Below are positions 1-8,760 of a stretch of DNA of 64,000 nucleotides, piece by piece. Position 1 is the stretch's first letter. The number at the start of each line of letters is the position of its first letter. The position numbers and the translations under genes are program-made. The stretch is from Candidatus Rokuibacteriota bacterium (lineage in GTDB: Bacteria > Methylomirabilota > Methylomirabilia > Rokubacteriales > CSP1-6): contig VGLJ01000009.1 in assembly GCA_016866775.1 (NCBI GenBank), positions 26,367 to 90,366 of the forward strand. Direction: 5' to 3'. The notes under the pieces were generated by a model that was not told the DNA's origin, searched no databases, and saw nothing but the letters and a program-made list of their open reading frames with translations.

Positions 1-930
1 AGCTGGCACATCCAGGTCGAGACCGTGAACATCGGCGGCGCCTTCCAGCAAGCCGTGAACGCGCTGCTCGCCGGCGTCTGCAAGTACGCCGTGGTCTGGC
101 GCGCCATGCATAATCCGAAAGGCACGTACCAGAACCTGCCGGGCACGTACGCGCAAGGACCGGCGCAGTTCACCGCGCCGTACGGCTTCGGCGGTCCCGG
201 GCAAGGCATGGCCGTCGCGTACACGCGCTGGCTCGAAACGCACGGGCAGAGCCGCGAGAAAATGGCCACGCTCGCCGTCACCCAGCGCCGGCACTGCCAC
301 ATGAACCCGCACGCGTACTTCCACAAGCAGCCGCTCACGCGCGAGGACTATCTCAGCTCGCGCATGGTGGCGTATCCCTTCTGCCTCTACGACTGCGACA
401 TCCCCGTGCAGGGCGCCGTCGCCGTCGTGCTGACGACCGCCGAGCGCGCGCGCGATCTGAAGCCGCGCCCCGCGTACCTCGCGGGCTACGGGCAGCGCCT
501 CAAGTTCGAGGTCACGGGACGCATCGGCAGCCTGAGCAGCTACATGGACGGCGGCCGCAGCTCGTCGAGCCTCACGTGGGAGCGCTCGGGCTTCGCGCCG
601 AAGGACGTGGACGTGGCGCAGATCTACGACGGCTTCTCCGCGTCCGTGATCTACGGCCTCGAGTCCTACGGCTTCTGCAAGGAAGGCGAAGCGCTCGACT
701 TCATCCAGAACGGGCGCATCGAGCTCGACGGCGAGCTGCCGCTGAACACGTTCGGGGGCAGCCTCAGCACCGGGCGAATCCACGGGCTCTGGCACATCAT
801 CGAGGGCGCGCTGCAGGCGTCGGGACGCGCGGGCGAGCGCCAGGTGAAGGACGTGAACGTCTCGTTCGTCGGCGCGAGCGCACCGATCGTGACGGGCACC
901 ACCTTTATCTTCGTCCGCGAGCCGTACTGA
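1..930 (+). CDS. Thiolase-like (SCP2/lipid-transfer type) protein, 3' part
   Basis: The reading frame is open from base 1, so the gene begins upstream and only the last 310 residues or so are present. The residues match the C-terminal two thirds of SCP2-type thiolases and lipid-transfer proteins: VETVNIGGAF at the start, a VAQIYDGFSASVIYGLESYG block and a glycine-rich end that replaces the usual GHPxGATG. Where true thiolases carry the nucleophilic Cys (ETxCASG), this protein reads VETVNIGG with no Cys. Simple thiolysis is therefore unlikely. Cys-less relatives include the Ltp2-type aldolases that work with DUF35 proteins, which I offer as an inference. A GTG at 25 could be called as a start, but family length argues against it. 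It converges on the gene at 1021-2610. Confidence 0.8.
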   Translation, partial: SWHIQVETVNIGGAFQQAVNALLAGVCKYAVVWRAMHNPKGTYQNLPGTYAQGPAQFTAPYGFGGPGQGMAVAYTRWLETHGQSREKMATLAVTQRRHCHMNPHAYFHKQPLTREDYLSSRMVAYPFCLYDCDIPVQGAVAVVLTTAERARDLKPRPAYLAGYGQRLKFEVTGRIGSLSSYMDGGRSSSSLTWERSGFAPKDVDVAQIYDGFSASVIYGLESYGFCKEGEALDFIQNGRIELDGELPLNTFGGSLSTGRIHGLWHIIEGALQASGRAGERQVKDVNVSFVGASAPIVTGTTFIFVREPY

Positions 931-936
931 TTGCAT

Positions 937-955
937 GGGGGGCTCCGGGCCCCCC
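937..955. terminator. GC hairpin between convergent genes
   Basis: GGGGGGC (937-943) pairs with GCCCCCC (949-955) around a 5-base loop, 7 bases after the thiolase stop and between two convergent genes. No T-run follows, so it may act as a Rho-assisted or bidirectional stop. This is seen in the sequence; its function is inferred. Confidence 0.3.
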
Positions 956-1020
956 CACGCCCCCCACGCTGCAACCGCCCCGGCGGAGCCGTGGCGGTGC
1001 TCGTCATACCGGCGGTGCCG

Positions 1021-2610
1021 TCAATAGATCGGCCGGCCCAGGCTCGTGTAGTCCTTCGGCGGCGCCGAGCGATAGCGCGTGAGCCACCTGACCACGCCGT
1101 CCGTGTCGGCGACGGAGCCGCGGAGGATCGCCAGGACCAGGTCATGCGTGCCGAGCGTGTTGAACCGGTCGTCGATGTGCGCCGCGCGTCCGCCGACCGG
1201 CGGGCGCACGAGGAACGGCACGCGCGGATCCGACGTGCGGCGCCAGCGATCGGAGCTCACCACGAGCCACGTGCGGTCGTCGAGGCGCGCGCGCTCCAGG
1301 CCGCGCCGTAGCTCGCCGACGAGGCGATCGACGAGCGCGAGGTTGTCGAGATACTCCGCCTCCGCGCCCGTGAAGTTCCACGGCGTGATGTGTCCCGTGG
1401 CCGGATCGTAGATGCCCGGCGGCTGCGGCAGCGGCAGATGGAGCAGGACGAGGCCGAAGCGGCCGTTGGTCGCGGTGCGGAGCCCCACGTCGCCGAGTTC
1501 CGCGAAGCGCGCGATCGCCAGGCGGCGGACGTGCACCGGTGGCAGCAGGCTTCCCCACTGGTTGCGGAGCGCCTGCCCGACCGTGTGGCCGCGCGTCTGC
1601 TCGTAGGCGACGGACGGTCTCCACTCCGCGAGCCCCAGCGCGCTCCCGAGCACGCGCGGATAGGGCACATGCCATCCGACCACCGCGGTGTCGTAGCCGA
1701 ACACGCGCGCGCGCGCGAACACGTTGGGGTGGGTGCTCCATCGCGCGGTCTTGCCGTCCGCCATGGTCAGCTCGAGATCGTTCGGGCTCAGCGGAGCGAC
1801 GGCGACGACGGGGCGGCCGGTGATGAGGGCCGGCATCGAGACCTCGGCCGTCCCGGCCGGCGGCCGCGCGGCATCGGCGAACACCGACTCGCGCCGGAGG
1901 CGATCGAGCTCCGGCAGCTCGAGCCCGGGCGGACGCGACTCGAAGGTGACGCCGTGATCGAGCGCGGTGAAGAGGACCCACACGACGCGGCGGAGGCTCG
2001 GTGGCGCCGTCTTGAACGGTGTCGGCTCGACCAGACGCCACATCGGGCCGCCGGCCAGCTCGAGGAACATCCAGAGCGCGTGCGCGAGGGTGACGATCGC
2101 GACCGGCGAGAGAGCCAGCGCACTCCCGCGAATCACGCGCAGCATCGGCCGCGGCCAGCGGAACGACGCGGCGACGATCGCGGCGGCGAGAACCAGCAGC
2201 CCGGGCGGGCCGAGCGTCTCCACCCATCGGCCGAGCGCGTCGTACGTGATGCGCGCGAAGTTGAGCGCGACGAGCAGCATCGTCGCCGCGAGAACGGCGG
2301 CGACACGACGGACGACGCGGTGGCGGACGCGCCGGCTCGCCTGCGCGCCGACGAAGCCGACCGCGGCGACGGCGACGACGTTCAGGATGAAGGCGAGGAG
2401 CGTGGGCGCGCCGAGCGGCTGGTTATAGAAGTCCCGGTCCGCGCGGAAGAGCGTCTCCTTGCTCGTCTGGCTGAAGCACAGCGCGGACAGCGCGAGGCAG
2501 GCGAGCGCGTCGAGCGTGTGCTCGCGCCGTGTCGCGAACCGCCACGTGCGCCACGCGCGCGACGGCGTCACCGGCGCGCTGCGATACCACGTGAGCGGCG
2601 GCTCGGCCAC
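1021..2610 (-). CDS. Membrane-anchored sulfatase-like (alkaline phosphatase superfamily) protein
   Basis: The protein has 529 residues. The N-terminal 185 hold about five hydrophobic segments (roughly 31-46, 66-88, 100-118, 133-152, 161-184). The rest looks like the alkaline-phosphatase-superfamily fold of arylsulfatase-like membrane hydrolases and LTA-synthase relatives. Around residues 255-263 VSMPALITG matches the family's nucleophile region (TMPALLTG). A late VVSSDRWRR followed by PRVPFLV matches the region that normally reads SDHG. The canonical CxPSR sulfatase motif is absent and the SDHG metal ligands are changed, so the activity (phosphotransferase, phosphatase or none) is uncertain. 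It lies 3 bases after the amidohydrolase gene on the same strand and is probably the last gene of a three-gene run starting at 6268. Confidence 0.7.
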   Translation of the reverse strand: MAEPPLTWYRSAPVTPSRAWRTWRFATRREHTLDALACLALSALCFSQTSKETLFRADRDFYNQPLGAPTLLAFILNVVAVAAVGFVGAQASRRVRHRVVRRVAAVLAATMLLVALNFARITYDALGRWVETLGPPGLLVLAAAIVAASFRWPRPMLRVIRGSALALSPVAIVTLAHALWMFLELAGGPMWRLVEPTPFKTAPPSLRRVVWVLFTALDHGVTFESRPPGLELPELDRLRRESVFADAARPPAGTAEVSMPALITGRPVVAVAPLSPNDLELTMADGKTARWSTHPNVFARARVFGYDTAVVGWHVPYPRVLGSALGLAEWRPSVAYEQTRGHTVGQALRNQWGSLLPPVHVRRLAIARFAELGDVGLRTATNGRFGLVLLHLPLPQPPGIYDPATGHITPWNFTGAEAEYLDNLALVDRLVGELRRGLERARLDDRTWLVVSSDRWRRTSDPRVPFLVRPPVGGRAAHIDDRFNTLGTHDLVLAILRGSVADTDGVVRWLTRYRSAPPKDYTSLGRPIY

Positions 2611-2613
2611 GCG

Positions 2614-3705
2614 CTAGCGCTTGACGCCGAGCAACCTCGCGGCCGTCTCGCCGAGCATGGCCCGGCGCTCCGCGTTGCTGAAGCCCGGCGTCTTCAGGAT
2701 GTGATCGACGGCCTTGTCCTGCCAGGGAATCGGATGGTCGGTGCCGATGACGAGCCGGTTCACGCCGACTTCCGCCGCGAGGTGGCGCAGCGCCTCGGGC
2801 GTGAAGACCAGCGTGTCGTAATACATCTGCTTCAGATACTCCGTCGGCTTCTTCTTCAGCTTCACGCCGGTGTCCATGTCCGGCGCCACGCGCAGGCTGT
2901 TGTCGGAGCGCGCCGCGTACGACGGCAGGAACCCGCCGCCGTGCGCCGAGCAGATCTTGAGGCCGGGGAAGCGGTCCAGCGTGCCCTCGAAGATCAGGTG
3001 CGAGAGCGCGATGGTGGTGTCGAGCGGATTGCCGATCGTGTTCTCGAGCCACCCCTGCCCCTGCAGCCGCCGCTTGAGATCCGGCGTGCTCTGCGGGTGG
3101 ATGAAGATGAGGACACCGAGCTCCTCGGCCTTCGCCCAGAACGGATGGAACTTCGGATGGGAGAACTCGTCGCCGGCGACGCTCGCGCCGACGGCGGCGC
3201 CGCGCAGCCCGAGCGTCTTCACGCCGTCCACGAGCTCCTGCACGGCGAGGTCGGGGAACTGCAGCGCGACCGACGCGAAGGCGACGAAGCGGTCCGGATA
3301 CGCCGCGCAGAACTCGGCGAGCCGCTCGTTCTGGATCTTGATGACCTGCGTGACGACGTCGCGCTCGGCCCGGTACCACCGCGGGTTGATGCTGAGCGCT
3401 TCCATGTCGATGCCCTGCTTGTCCATCTCGGCGATGCGCCGCGGGCCGACTTCCTCGATGCCGGGCCCGCGATGATCGGAGGGGTCCAGCCCCAGCAGCG
3501 CGTACGCCTCGGGGATCAGGCAGTGCGCGTGCACGTCGATCGTCCTCGCGCGCTTGCCGCCGACGACGACCTCGCGCCGGCGCCCGACGACCGACAGCTT
3601 CGCGCCACGCCCGGCGGGCTTCGACCGCGCCTTGCCTCGCGCACGCGCGGCGGCGATGAGGTCGCACTCGGTGAAGGCGATGGCGGCGTTGGTCGCGCTC
3701 TTCAT
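2614..3705 (-). CDS. Amidohydrolase family 2 (ACMSD-like) metal-dependent hydrolase or decarboxylase
   Basis: The protein has 363 residues and resembles the ACMSD/amidohydrolase-2 group, TIM-barrel enzymes that decarboxylate or hydrolyse small carboxylic acids with one metal. The HxH pair is in IDVHAHCLIP, a metal-binding His is in IFIHPQ, another His is in CSAHGGG, and the catalytic Asp is in VIGTDHPIP. The first 50 or so residues are basic, low in complexity and precede the barrel. The predicted start at 3705 lies 1 base from the stop of the upstream CaiB fusion, which suggests co-transcription. The substrate is unknown; a carboxylic acid linked to the CoA-transferase is a reasonable guess. 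Confidence 0.85.
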   Translation of the reverse strand: MKSATNAAIAFTECDLIAAARARGKARSKPAGRGAKLSVVGRRREVVVGGKRARTIDVHAHCLIPEAYALLGLDPSDHRGPGIEEVGPRRIAEMDKQGIDMEALSINPRWYRAERDVVTQVIKIQNERLAEFCAAYPDRFVAFASVALQFPDLAVQELVDGVKTLGLRGAAVGASVAGDEFSHPKFHPFWAKAEELGVLIFIHPQSTPDLKRRLQGQGWLENTIGNPLDTTIALSHLIFEGTLDRFPGLKICSAHGGGFLPSYAARSDNSLRVAPDMDTGVKLKKKPTEYLKQMYYDTLVFTPEALRHLAAEVGVNRLVIGTDHPIPWQDKAVDHILKTPGFSNAERRAMLGETAARLLGVKR

Positions 3706-3706
3706 C

Positions 3707-6268
3707 TCAGATGACTCCCTCGTCGGTCAGGGTTTTGATCTCGGCGGAGGACATCCCGAGCAATTCGCCGTAGACGTAGTCGTTGTCCTCGCCGTAGCAC
3801 GGCGCGCCGCGGTCGATGCGGCCGCCGATGTACGCGGGGCTCGCGCTCAGCTTGATCGGCACCTCGGCGATGGGCCAGCGGCCGATCTTCGTGCCCGTCA
3901 CCTCGGTCAGCCACTCGAGCGCGGCGAGCTGCGGATCGCGGTCGCAGCGGTCGCCCGCCGTCTGACAGACGCCGGCCGGCACGCCGGCGCGCTGCAGCGC
4001 CATCATCGTCTCGTACCCGTCGCGCGATGTCGTCCAGCCCGCCACGAGCGCGTCGAGCGCGTCGTGGTGCTTCAGGCGGCCCGCGAGATCCTTGAACCGG
4101 ACGTCGCTCGCCCACTCCGGATGTCCCGCGACCTGCGCCAGCGCGCGCCACTCGGCGTCGGTGAAGCAGGCGATCGCGATCCATCGATCCACGCCGAGCG
4201 ACGGATACGCGCCGTGCGGCGCCGCCGGCTTGTGCGGCGAGCGGTTGCCGTAGCGCGACCAGATGCGCCCGTTCGCCGACCAGTCGAGGATCGCGGTGCC
4301 GCTGATGAGCAGCCCGACTTCCGCCTGCGACGCGTCCACCCACTGCCCTTCGCCCGTGCGCTCGCGATGGAACAGCGCCGTCAGCATGGCGAGCGCGAAG
4401 CTGTACGCGCCCATCCAGTCGAGATACGAGTAGCCCCACCCCGCCGGCGGCGCGGGCTCGGGAAGTCCCGACATCTCCGACAGGCCGGAGAACGAGTTCG
4501 CGACGGGACCGACGGTGCGGAAGCGCCCGTACGTGCCCTGCGCGCCCATGCCCGACTGCTGGACGTAGATGATGTCGGGCTTGATCGCGCGCATCGCGTC
4601 GTAGCCGAGGCCCCAGCTGTCGAGCACGCCCGGCGAGAAGCCTTCCGCGACGATGTCGGACATCGCGACGAGGCGGCGCGCGATCTCGAGCCCCTTCGGA
4701 TGCCGCACGTTGAGCGAGACCCCGCGCTTGCCCGGGTTCTTGTTGTTGAACTGCCCGCCCATGTCGGGATCGGTGACACCCTGGAGCGGCCCCGTGGCCG
4801 CGTCGCGCGCGGCGCGTCCGCCGATCGGTGCCATCGCCGCCATGCGCGTGTCCGGATGACTCTTGAGCTCGACCTTGATGCTTTCCGCGCCGAACGCGGC
4901 GAGGAATCGCGTGCCGCCGGCCGAGGCGAGGAACCACGTGAAGTCGAGGATGCGGATGCCGTGCAGCGGGAACGGCTTGCCGCGCGGCGAGAGCGGCTCG
5001 CCGGCCGGCGGACGCGCGTCCGGCGCGGCGACCGGAAGCTCGCGCGTCCGTTCGGGCGTGACGGTCGCCGCGTCCTCATCGAGCAGCGGCGCGCGTCGGC
5101 CGACCGTCCACGCCGTGCGCGTCGCCAGCCACTTGCTCGTCGCGTAGCGGAACGCGCGGCCCAGCTCCGGATGCTCGATGTCCGTGCAGCTCTTCCGCAC
5201 GAGCCAGTGCTCGTCCATCGCGTTCTCGTGCGGCTTGCGGAGCGGCGCCCAGAGCATCCCGGCTTCCTGCGCCTCGCGCCACGGCACGTGCTCGTAGGTG
5301 AACGCGCGCACGAAGCGCTGCACCGCTTCCATCGCGTGGTCGCGCTTCGCCACGCTCGGGCCCGTGCCGGGAACGAACCGGCCGCTGGTCGGGAGCGTCG
5401 ACTTCTCGGCGTCGAGACCGGCCTCGATGCCGTACTTCTCGAGCAGCGCGACGAGCGCCTTGGTCTCGCCCGGCCGCGTGCCGAGGTTCGCCATCACCCA
5501 GCGCCCGTCCTTCGTGTGCACGATCGACGGATGCGGCGTCACGCCCTCGCGCGCGTGCCGGCTCGTCTGCCGCATCACGAGCGCGCGCCGCATCACCCAC
5601 GTCATCAGGTCGACCTCGGTGGATTTCGCGACGGCCTCGTGGATCGCGCACGACACCTTCTGCCCCTGGCCCGTCCGCCAGCGGTAGAGCAGTGCGGCGA
5701 CGATGGAGAACGCGAGCTGCTCGCCGGCGATGTGGAACGCGTGCCACATCTGCGGCGCGATCGGCGGCAGGTCGTACTGGCCGCCGGGCGCCGGATCGTA
5801 GCCGCAATTCATCATCACGCCGCCGAGCGCCAGGTGAATCAGGTCCGAGCCCTTGAAGTCGGCCCACGGCCCGTGATCACCGAACGGCGAGACGCGTGCG
5901 ACGATCAGCGCGGGCGTCTGCCGCATGAGCGCGTCCGCGCTCAACCCCAGACGATCCAGCTCCCCGCGTGGCGTGGACTCCAGAAGGATGTCGGCGCTGG
6001 CGACGAGCGCCCGGAATCGCTCGCGGTCGCGCTCCTGATGCAGATCGAGCACGAGCGAGCGCTTGCCGCGGTTGTACTGCCAGAAGAACAGCGAGCGCTC
6101 GGGATCCTCGCGGTCTTCGTAGAAGGGGCCGAGGCGCCGCGTGGGGTTCCCGCCGGGCGGCTCGATCTTGATGACGTCGGCGCCGAGCCCCGCGAGCGTC
6201 AGCCCGCAGTATTCCGCCTGCTCGTCGGCCAGCTCGATGACGCGGATGCCGGTCAGCGGACCCTTCAT
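3707..6268 (-). CDS. Tandem CaiB/BaiF CoA-transferase fusion
   Basis: At 853 residues this is about twice the usual CaiB/BaiF length (near 400). Domain 1 spans about 1-385 and domain 2 about 435-853, joined by a proline-rich linker near 405-430. Class III transferases move CoA between carboxylates through an Asp that forms a mixed anhydride (Asp169 in formyl-CoA transferase). Domain 2 keeps it (YLDWMGAY, about D617). In domain 1 the aligned position appears to be His (AFHIAGEQ, about H179), so that half may be structural. The open frame extends 55 codons further upstream. I chose ATG 6268 because the family N-terminus (GIRVIELAD) begins there and the longer version would overlap the divergent gene at 6325. 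It heads the run that continues with the amidohydrolase. Confidence 0.88.
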   Translation of the reverse strand: MKGPLTGIRVIELADEQAEYCGLTLAGLGADVIKIEPPGGNPTRRLGPFYEDREDPERSLFFWQYNRGKRSLVLDLHQERDRERFRALVASADILLESTPRGELDRLGLSADALMRQTPALIVARVSPFGDHGPWADFKGSDLIHLALGGVMMNCGYDPAPGGQYDLPPIAPQMWHAFHIAGEQLAFSIVAALLYRWRTGQGQKVSCAIHEAVAKSTEVDLMTWVMRRALVMRQTSRHAREGVTPHPSIVHTKDGRWVMANLGTRPGETKALVALLEKYGIEAGLDAEKSTLPTSGRFVPGTGPSVAKRDHAMEAVQRFVRAFTYEHVPWREAQEAGMLWAPLRKPHENAMDEHWLVRKSCTDIEHPELGRAFRYATSKWLATRTAWTVGRRAPLLDEDAATVTPERTRELPVAAPDARPPAGEPLSPRGKPFPLHGIRILDFTWFLASAGGTRFLAAFGAESIKVELKSHPDTRMAAMAPIGGRAARDAATGPLQGVTDPDMGGQFNNKNPGKRGVSLNVRHPKGLEIARRLVAMSDIVAEGFSPGVLDSWGLGYDAMRAIKPDIIYVQQSGMGAQGTYGRFRTVGPVANSFSGLSEMSGLPEPAPPAGWGYSYLDWMGAYSFALAMLTALFHRERTGEGQWVDASQAEVGLLISGTAILDWSANGRIWSRYGNRSPHKPAAPHGAYPSLGVDRWIAIACFTDAEWRALAQVAGHPEWASDVRFKDLAGRLKHHDALDALVAGWTTSRDGYETMMALQRAGVPAGVCQTAGDRCDRDPQLAALEWLTEVTGTKIGRWPIAEVPIKLSASPAYIGGRIDRGAPCYGEDNDYVYGELLGMSSAEIKTLTDEGVI

Positions 6269-6324
6269 GGGACTCTCCACACCGGGGATTCTATGCGACT
6301 CACGTTCGTGCCACGATAGCGCCG

Positions 6325-7845
6325 ATGCGAAGGCTCGCCGTGGTCGCGCTTCTCCTTTTCGCGTCGGCCGGCCCGCTCCACGCGGCGCCCGAAGGCACGG
6401 TGACGTGGGGCGCGCACGTGTCGCTCGCCGCACGCTGGCTCGATCCCGCCGAGACCGAAGCCGTCATCATCCCGTTCATGGTGCTCTACGCGCTCCACGA
6501 CGCGCTGGTGAAGCCGATGCCCGGCGGGGTCAGCACGCCGAGCCTCGCGGAGTCGTGGTCGATGTCGAAGGACGGGCTCGTGTACGAGTTCGCGCTGCGC
6601 AAGGGCCCGAAGTTCCACAACGGCGATCCGGTGACGGCGGAGGACGTCAGGTTCTCCTTCGAGCGCTATCGCGGCGCGGCCGCCAAGCTGCTCAAGGAGA
6701 AGGTCCGCGAGGTGCAGGTGGTCGACGCCGCGCGCGTGCGGTTCCACCTCAAGGAGCCGTGGCCCGACTTCATGACGTTCTACGGGACGTCGGCGTCCGG
6801 CGCCGGCTGGATCGTGCCGAAGAAGTACGTCGAGCGCGTCGGCGACGAGGGGTTCAAGAAGGCGCCGATCGGCGCGGGGCCGTACCGGTTCGTCTCGTTC
6901 ACGCCCGGTGTGGAGCTCGTCGCCGAAGCGGTCGACGGGTACTGGCGGAAAACGCCGAGCGTGAAGCGGATCGTGTTGAAGGTGATGCCCGAGGACACCA
7001 CGCGCGCCGCGGCGCTGAAGAAGGGCGACGTCGACATCGTGTTCCAGCTGATGGGACCGGTGGCCGAGGACGTCCGGCGCACGCCGAGTCTCAGGATCGT
7101 GTCCGCGCGGACCTACGGCGTCGTCTGGCTCGATCTTCCCGACCAGTGGGATCCGAAATCGCCGTGGCACGACAGACGTGTTCGCCAGGCGGCGAGTCTC
7201 GCGATCGATCGTCAGGCGGTGAGCCAGGCGGAGTCGCTCGGCCTCTCGCGCCCGACGGGCTCGATCATTCCGCGCGCATTCGAGTTCGCGCTGGCGCTCG
7301 AGCCTCCGGCGTACGATCCGGGCAAGGCGAAGCAGCTCCTCACCGAGGCCGGGTATCCGAACGGGTTCGACGCCGGTGACTTCTATCCGTATCCGCCCTT
7401 CACCTCCATGGGCGAGGCGCTCGCCGGCTATCTCTCCGCGATCGGCATCCGGTCGCGCATCCGGACGATGGAGCGCGCGGCGTTCTTCACCGCGTGGCGC
7501 GAGCGGAAGCTCAAGGGCGTGATCATGGTCTTGAACGGCACCGGCGGGAACGCGGCGACACGCATCGAAGCGTTCGCGACGCGCGCGGGGTTCTATGCGG
7601 GCGGCGCGATTCCCGAAGTCGAAGACCTGTTCCAGCGGCAGGCGCGCGAGATGGATCGCGCAAAGCGCGAAGCCCTGCTGCACCAGATCCAGCGCCTCCT
7701 GCACGACCGCATCGTGCACGCGCCCGTCTGCGAGATCGGCCCGATCACCGGGATCGGTCCCCGCGTCGACGTGCCGGCCGTCGGGCTGATCCCGGGCTAT
7801 CCGTATTCCGCCCCGTACGAGGACGTGAAGCTGAAGAAGCCGTGA
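6325..7845 (+). CDS. ABC transporter substrate-binding protein, family 5 (peptide/opine type)
   Basis: The protein has 506 residues with a clear signal peptide (MRRLAVVALLLFASAGPLHA, cleavage near 20), so it is exported. The body follows SBP family 5: SLAESWSMSKDG near the start, then KFHNGDPVTAEDVRFSFER, the hallmark of this family, then IGAGPYRFV and a late RQAASLAIDRQAV helix. Such proteins deliver peptides, opines, nickel or glutathione-like compounds to a Dpp/Opp-type permease. No permease or ATPase gene of that type lies nearby, so the partner must be elsewhere. The start lies 56 bases from the divergent CaiB fusion. The stop overlaps the GTG of the flavin monooxygenase gene (GTGA), which implies translational coupling. 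Confidence 0.88.
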   Translation: MRRLAVVALLLFASAGPLHAAPEGTVTWGAHVSLAARWLDPAETEAVIIPFMVLYALHDALVKPMPGGVSTPSLAESWSMSKDGLVYEFALRKGPKFHNGDPVTAEDVRFSFERYRGAAAKLLKEKVREVQVVDAARVRFHLKEPWPDFMTFYGTSASGAGWIVPKKYVERVGDEGFKKAPIGAGPYRFVSFTPGVELVAEAVDGYWRKTPSVKRIVLKVMPEDTTRAAALKKGDVDIVFQLMGPVAEDVRRTPSLRIVSARTYGVVWLDLPDQWDPKSPWHDRRVRQAASLAIDRQAVSQAESLGLSRPTGSIIPRAFEFALALEPPAYDPGKAKQLLTEAGYPNGFDAGDFYPYPPFTSMGEALAGYLSAIGIRSRIRTMERAAFFTAWRERKLKGVIMVLNGTGGNAATRIEAFATRAGFYAGGAIPEVEDLFQRQAREMDRAKREALLHQIQRLLHDRIVHAPVCEIGPITGIGPRVDVPAVGLIPGYPYSAPYEDVKLKKP

Positions 7846-8756
7846 CGGCGCTCGACGGGCCGCCGAAGCGCTTCGCCGAGCTCGTCGAGCAGGCACGGCT
7901 CGCGGATCGCCTCGGCTACGCGTCGATCACCAAGGGCATGCACCACAGCGCCGCGCCGTGGCGCGACCTCCAGCCGTTCCCGTTCCTCTCGCGCATCATG
8001 GCCGAGGCGCCGAGCGTGCGGCTCAACTTCGGGCTCGCGCTGCTCTCGCTCCACAAGCCGCTCGACATCGCGGAGCAGATCGCCACCGTCGACGTCATGA
8101 GCGGCGGGCGCGTGATCTTCGGCGTCGCGCTCGGCTATCGCGACGTCGAGTACCTGGCGTTCGGCACCGGGCAGAAGGAGCGCGTGCGGCGGTTCGAGGA
8201 GAATCTCGCGGCGATCAAGCGCCCGTGGACCGAAGACGCGGTCGACATGACCGGCTCGCACTTCACGCTCGCGGGCGCGCCGGTGGGCACCAAGCCGCTG
8301 CAGAAGCCGCATCCGCCGATCTGGATCGGCGCCAACGCGGACCCGGCGATCCGCCGCGCGGCGCGGCTCGGTGACTGCTGGTACGTCAACCCGCACAACC
8401 GCATCGACACGATCGTGCGCCAGGTGGAGGTCTACAAGCGTGCGCTCGACGAGGCCGGCAAGCCGTTTCCGCGCGAGTTTCCCGCGCGGCGCGAGGTGTT
8501 CGTGGCGCGCTCGCGCGAGGAGGCGATCCGCGTCTGCGCGCCGTACCTCGGCGCCGAGTTCGAGGAGCTGCTCCGCGATCGCTTCGTGCTCGGATCGCCG
8601 GACGAAGTCGCCGAGGCGATCCTGAAGCTCCACCGCGCCACCGGCATCAACCACCTGATCATGAGCGTGCAGAGGCCGGGCATGCCGCAGAGTCTCGTCC
8701 TCGACGAGCTGCGGATGCTCGCCGAGGACGTCTTCCCGAGGGTGCGCGCGGGCTGA
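7842..8756 (+). CDS. LLM-class flavin-dependent oxidoreductase (luciferase-like), short N-terminus
   Basis: The protein has 304 residues of the bacterial-luciferase-like monooxygenase fold (F420 or FMN dependent). Family signs are FAELVEQARLADRLGYAS, SGGRVIFGVALGYRDVEY, the PPIWIGANADPAIRRAARLGD strand-loop and a late FVLGSPDEVAEAI. Members normally begin with a beta strand such as MKFGLF followed by 10-20 residues. Here the protein starts VTALDGPPKRF, so strand 1 is missing. The only in-frame start that makes sense is GTG 7842, which overlaps the preceding stop. Either the protein folds without strand 1 or the 5' end was lost when the gene fused onto the operon. It ends 4 bases from the convergent CaiB gene. 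Confidence 0.82.
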   Translation: MTALDGPPKRFAELVEQARLADRLGYASITKGMHHSAAPWRDLQPFPFLSRIMAEAPSVRLNFGLALLSLHKPLDIAEQIATVDVMSGGRVIFGVALGYRDVEYLAFGTGQKERVRRFEENLAAIKRPWTEDAVDMTGSHFTLAGAPVGTKPLQKPHPPIWIGANADPAIRRAARLGDCWYVNPHNRIDTIVRQVEVYKRALDEAGKPFPREFPARREVFVARSREEAIRVCAPYLGAEFEELLRDRFVLGSPDEVAEAILKLHRATGINHLIMSVQRPGMPQSLVLDELRMLAEDVFPRVRAG

Positions 8757-8760
8757 GGTC

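Noticed and set aside
3554..6319. A 921-codon open frame on the plus strand
   Set aside because: Antisense to the CaiB fusion, which has clear domains; composition is that of a shadow frame.
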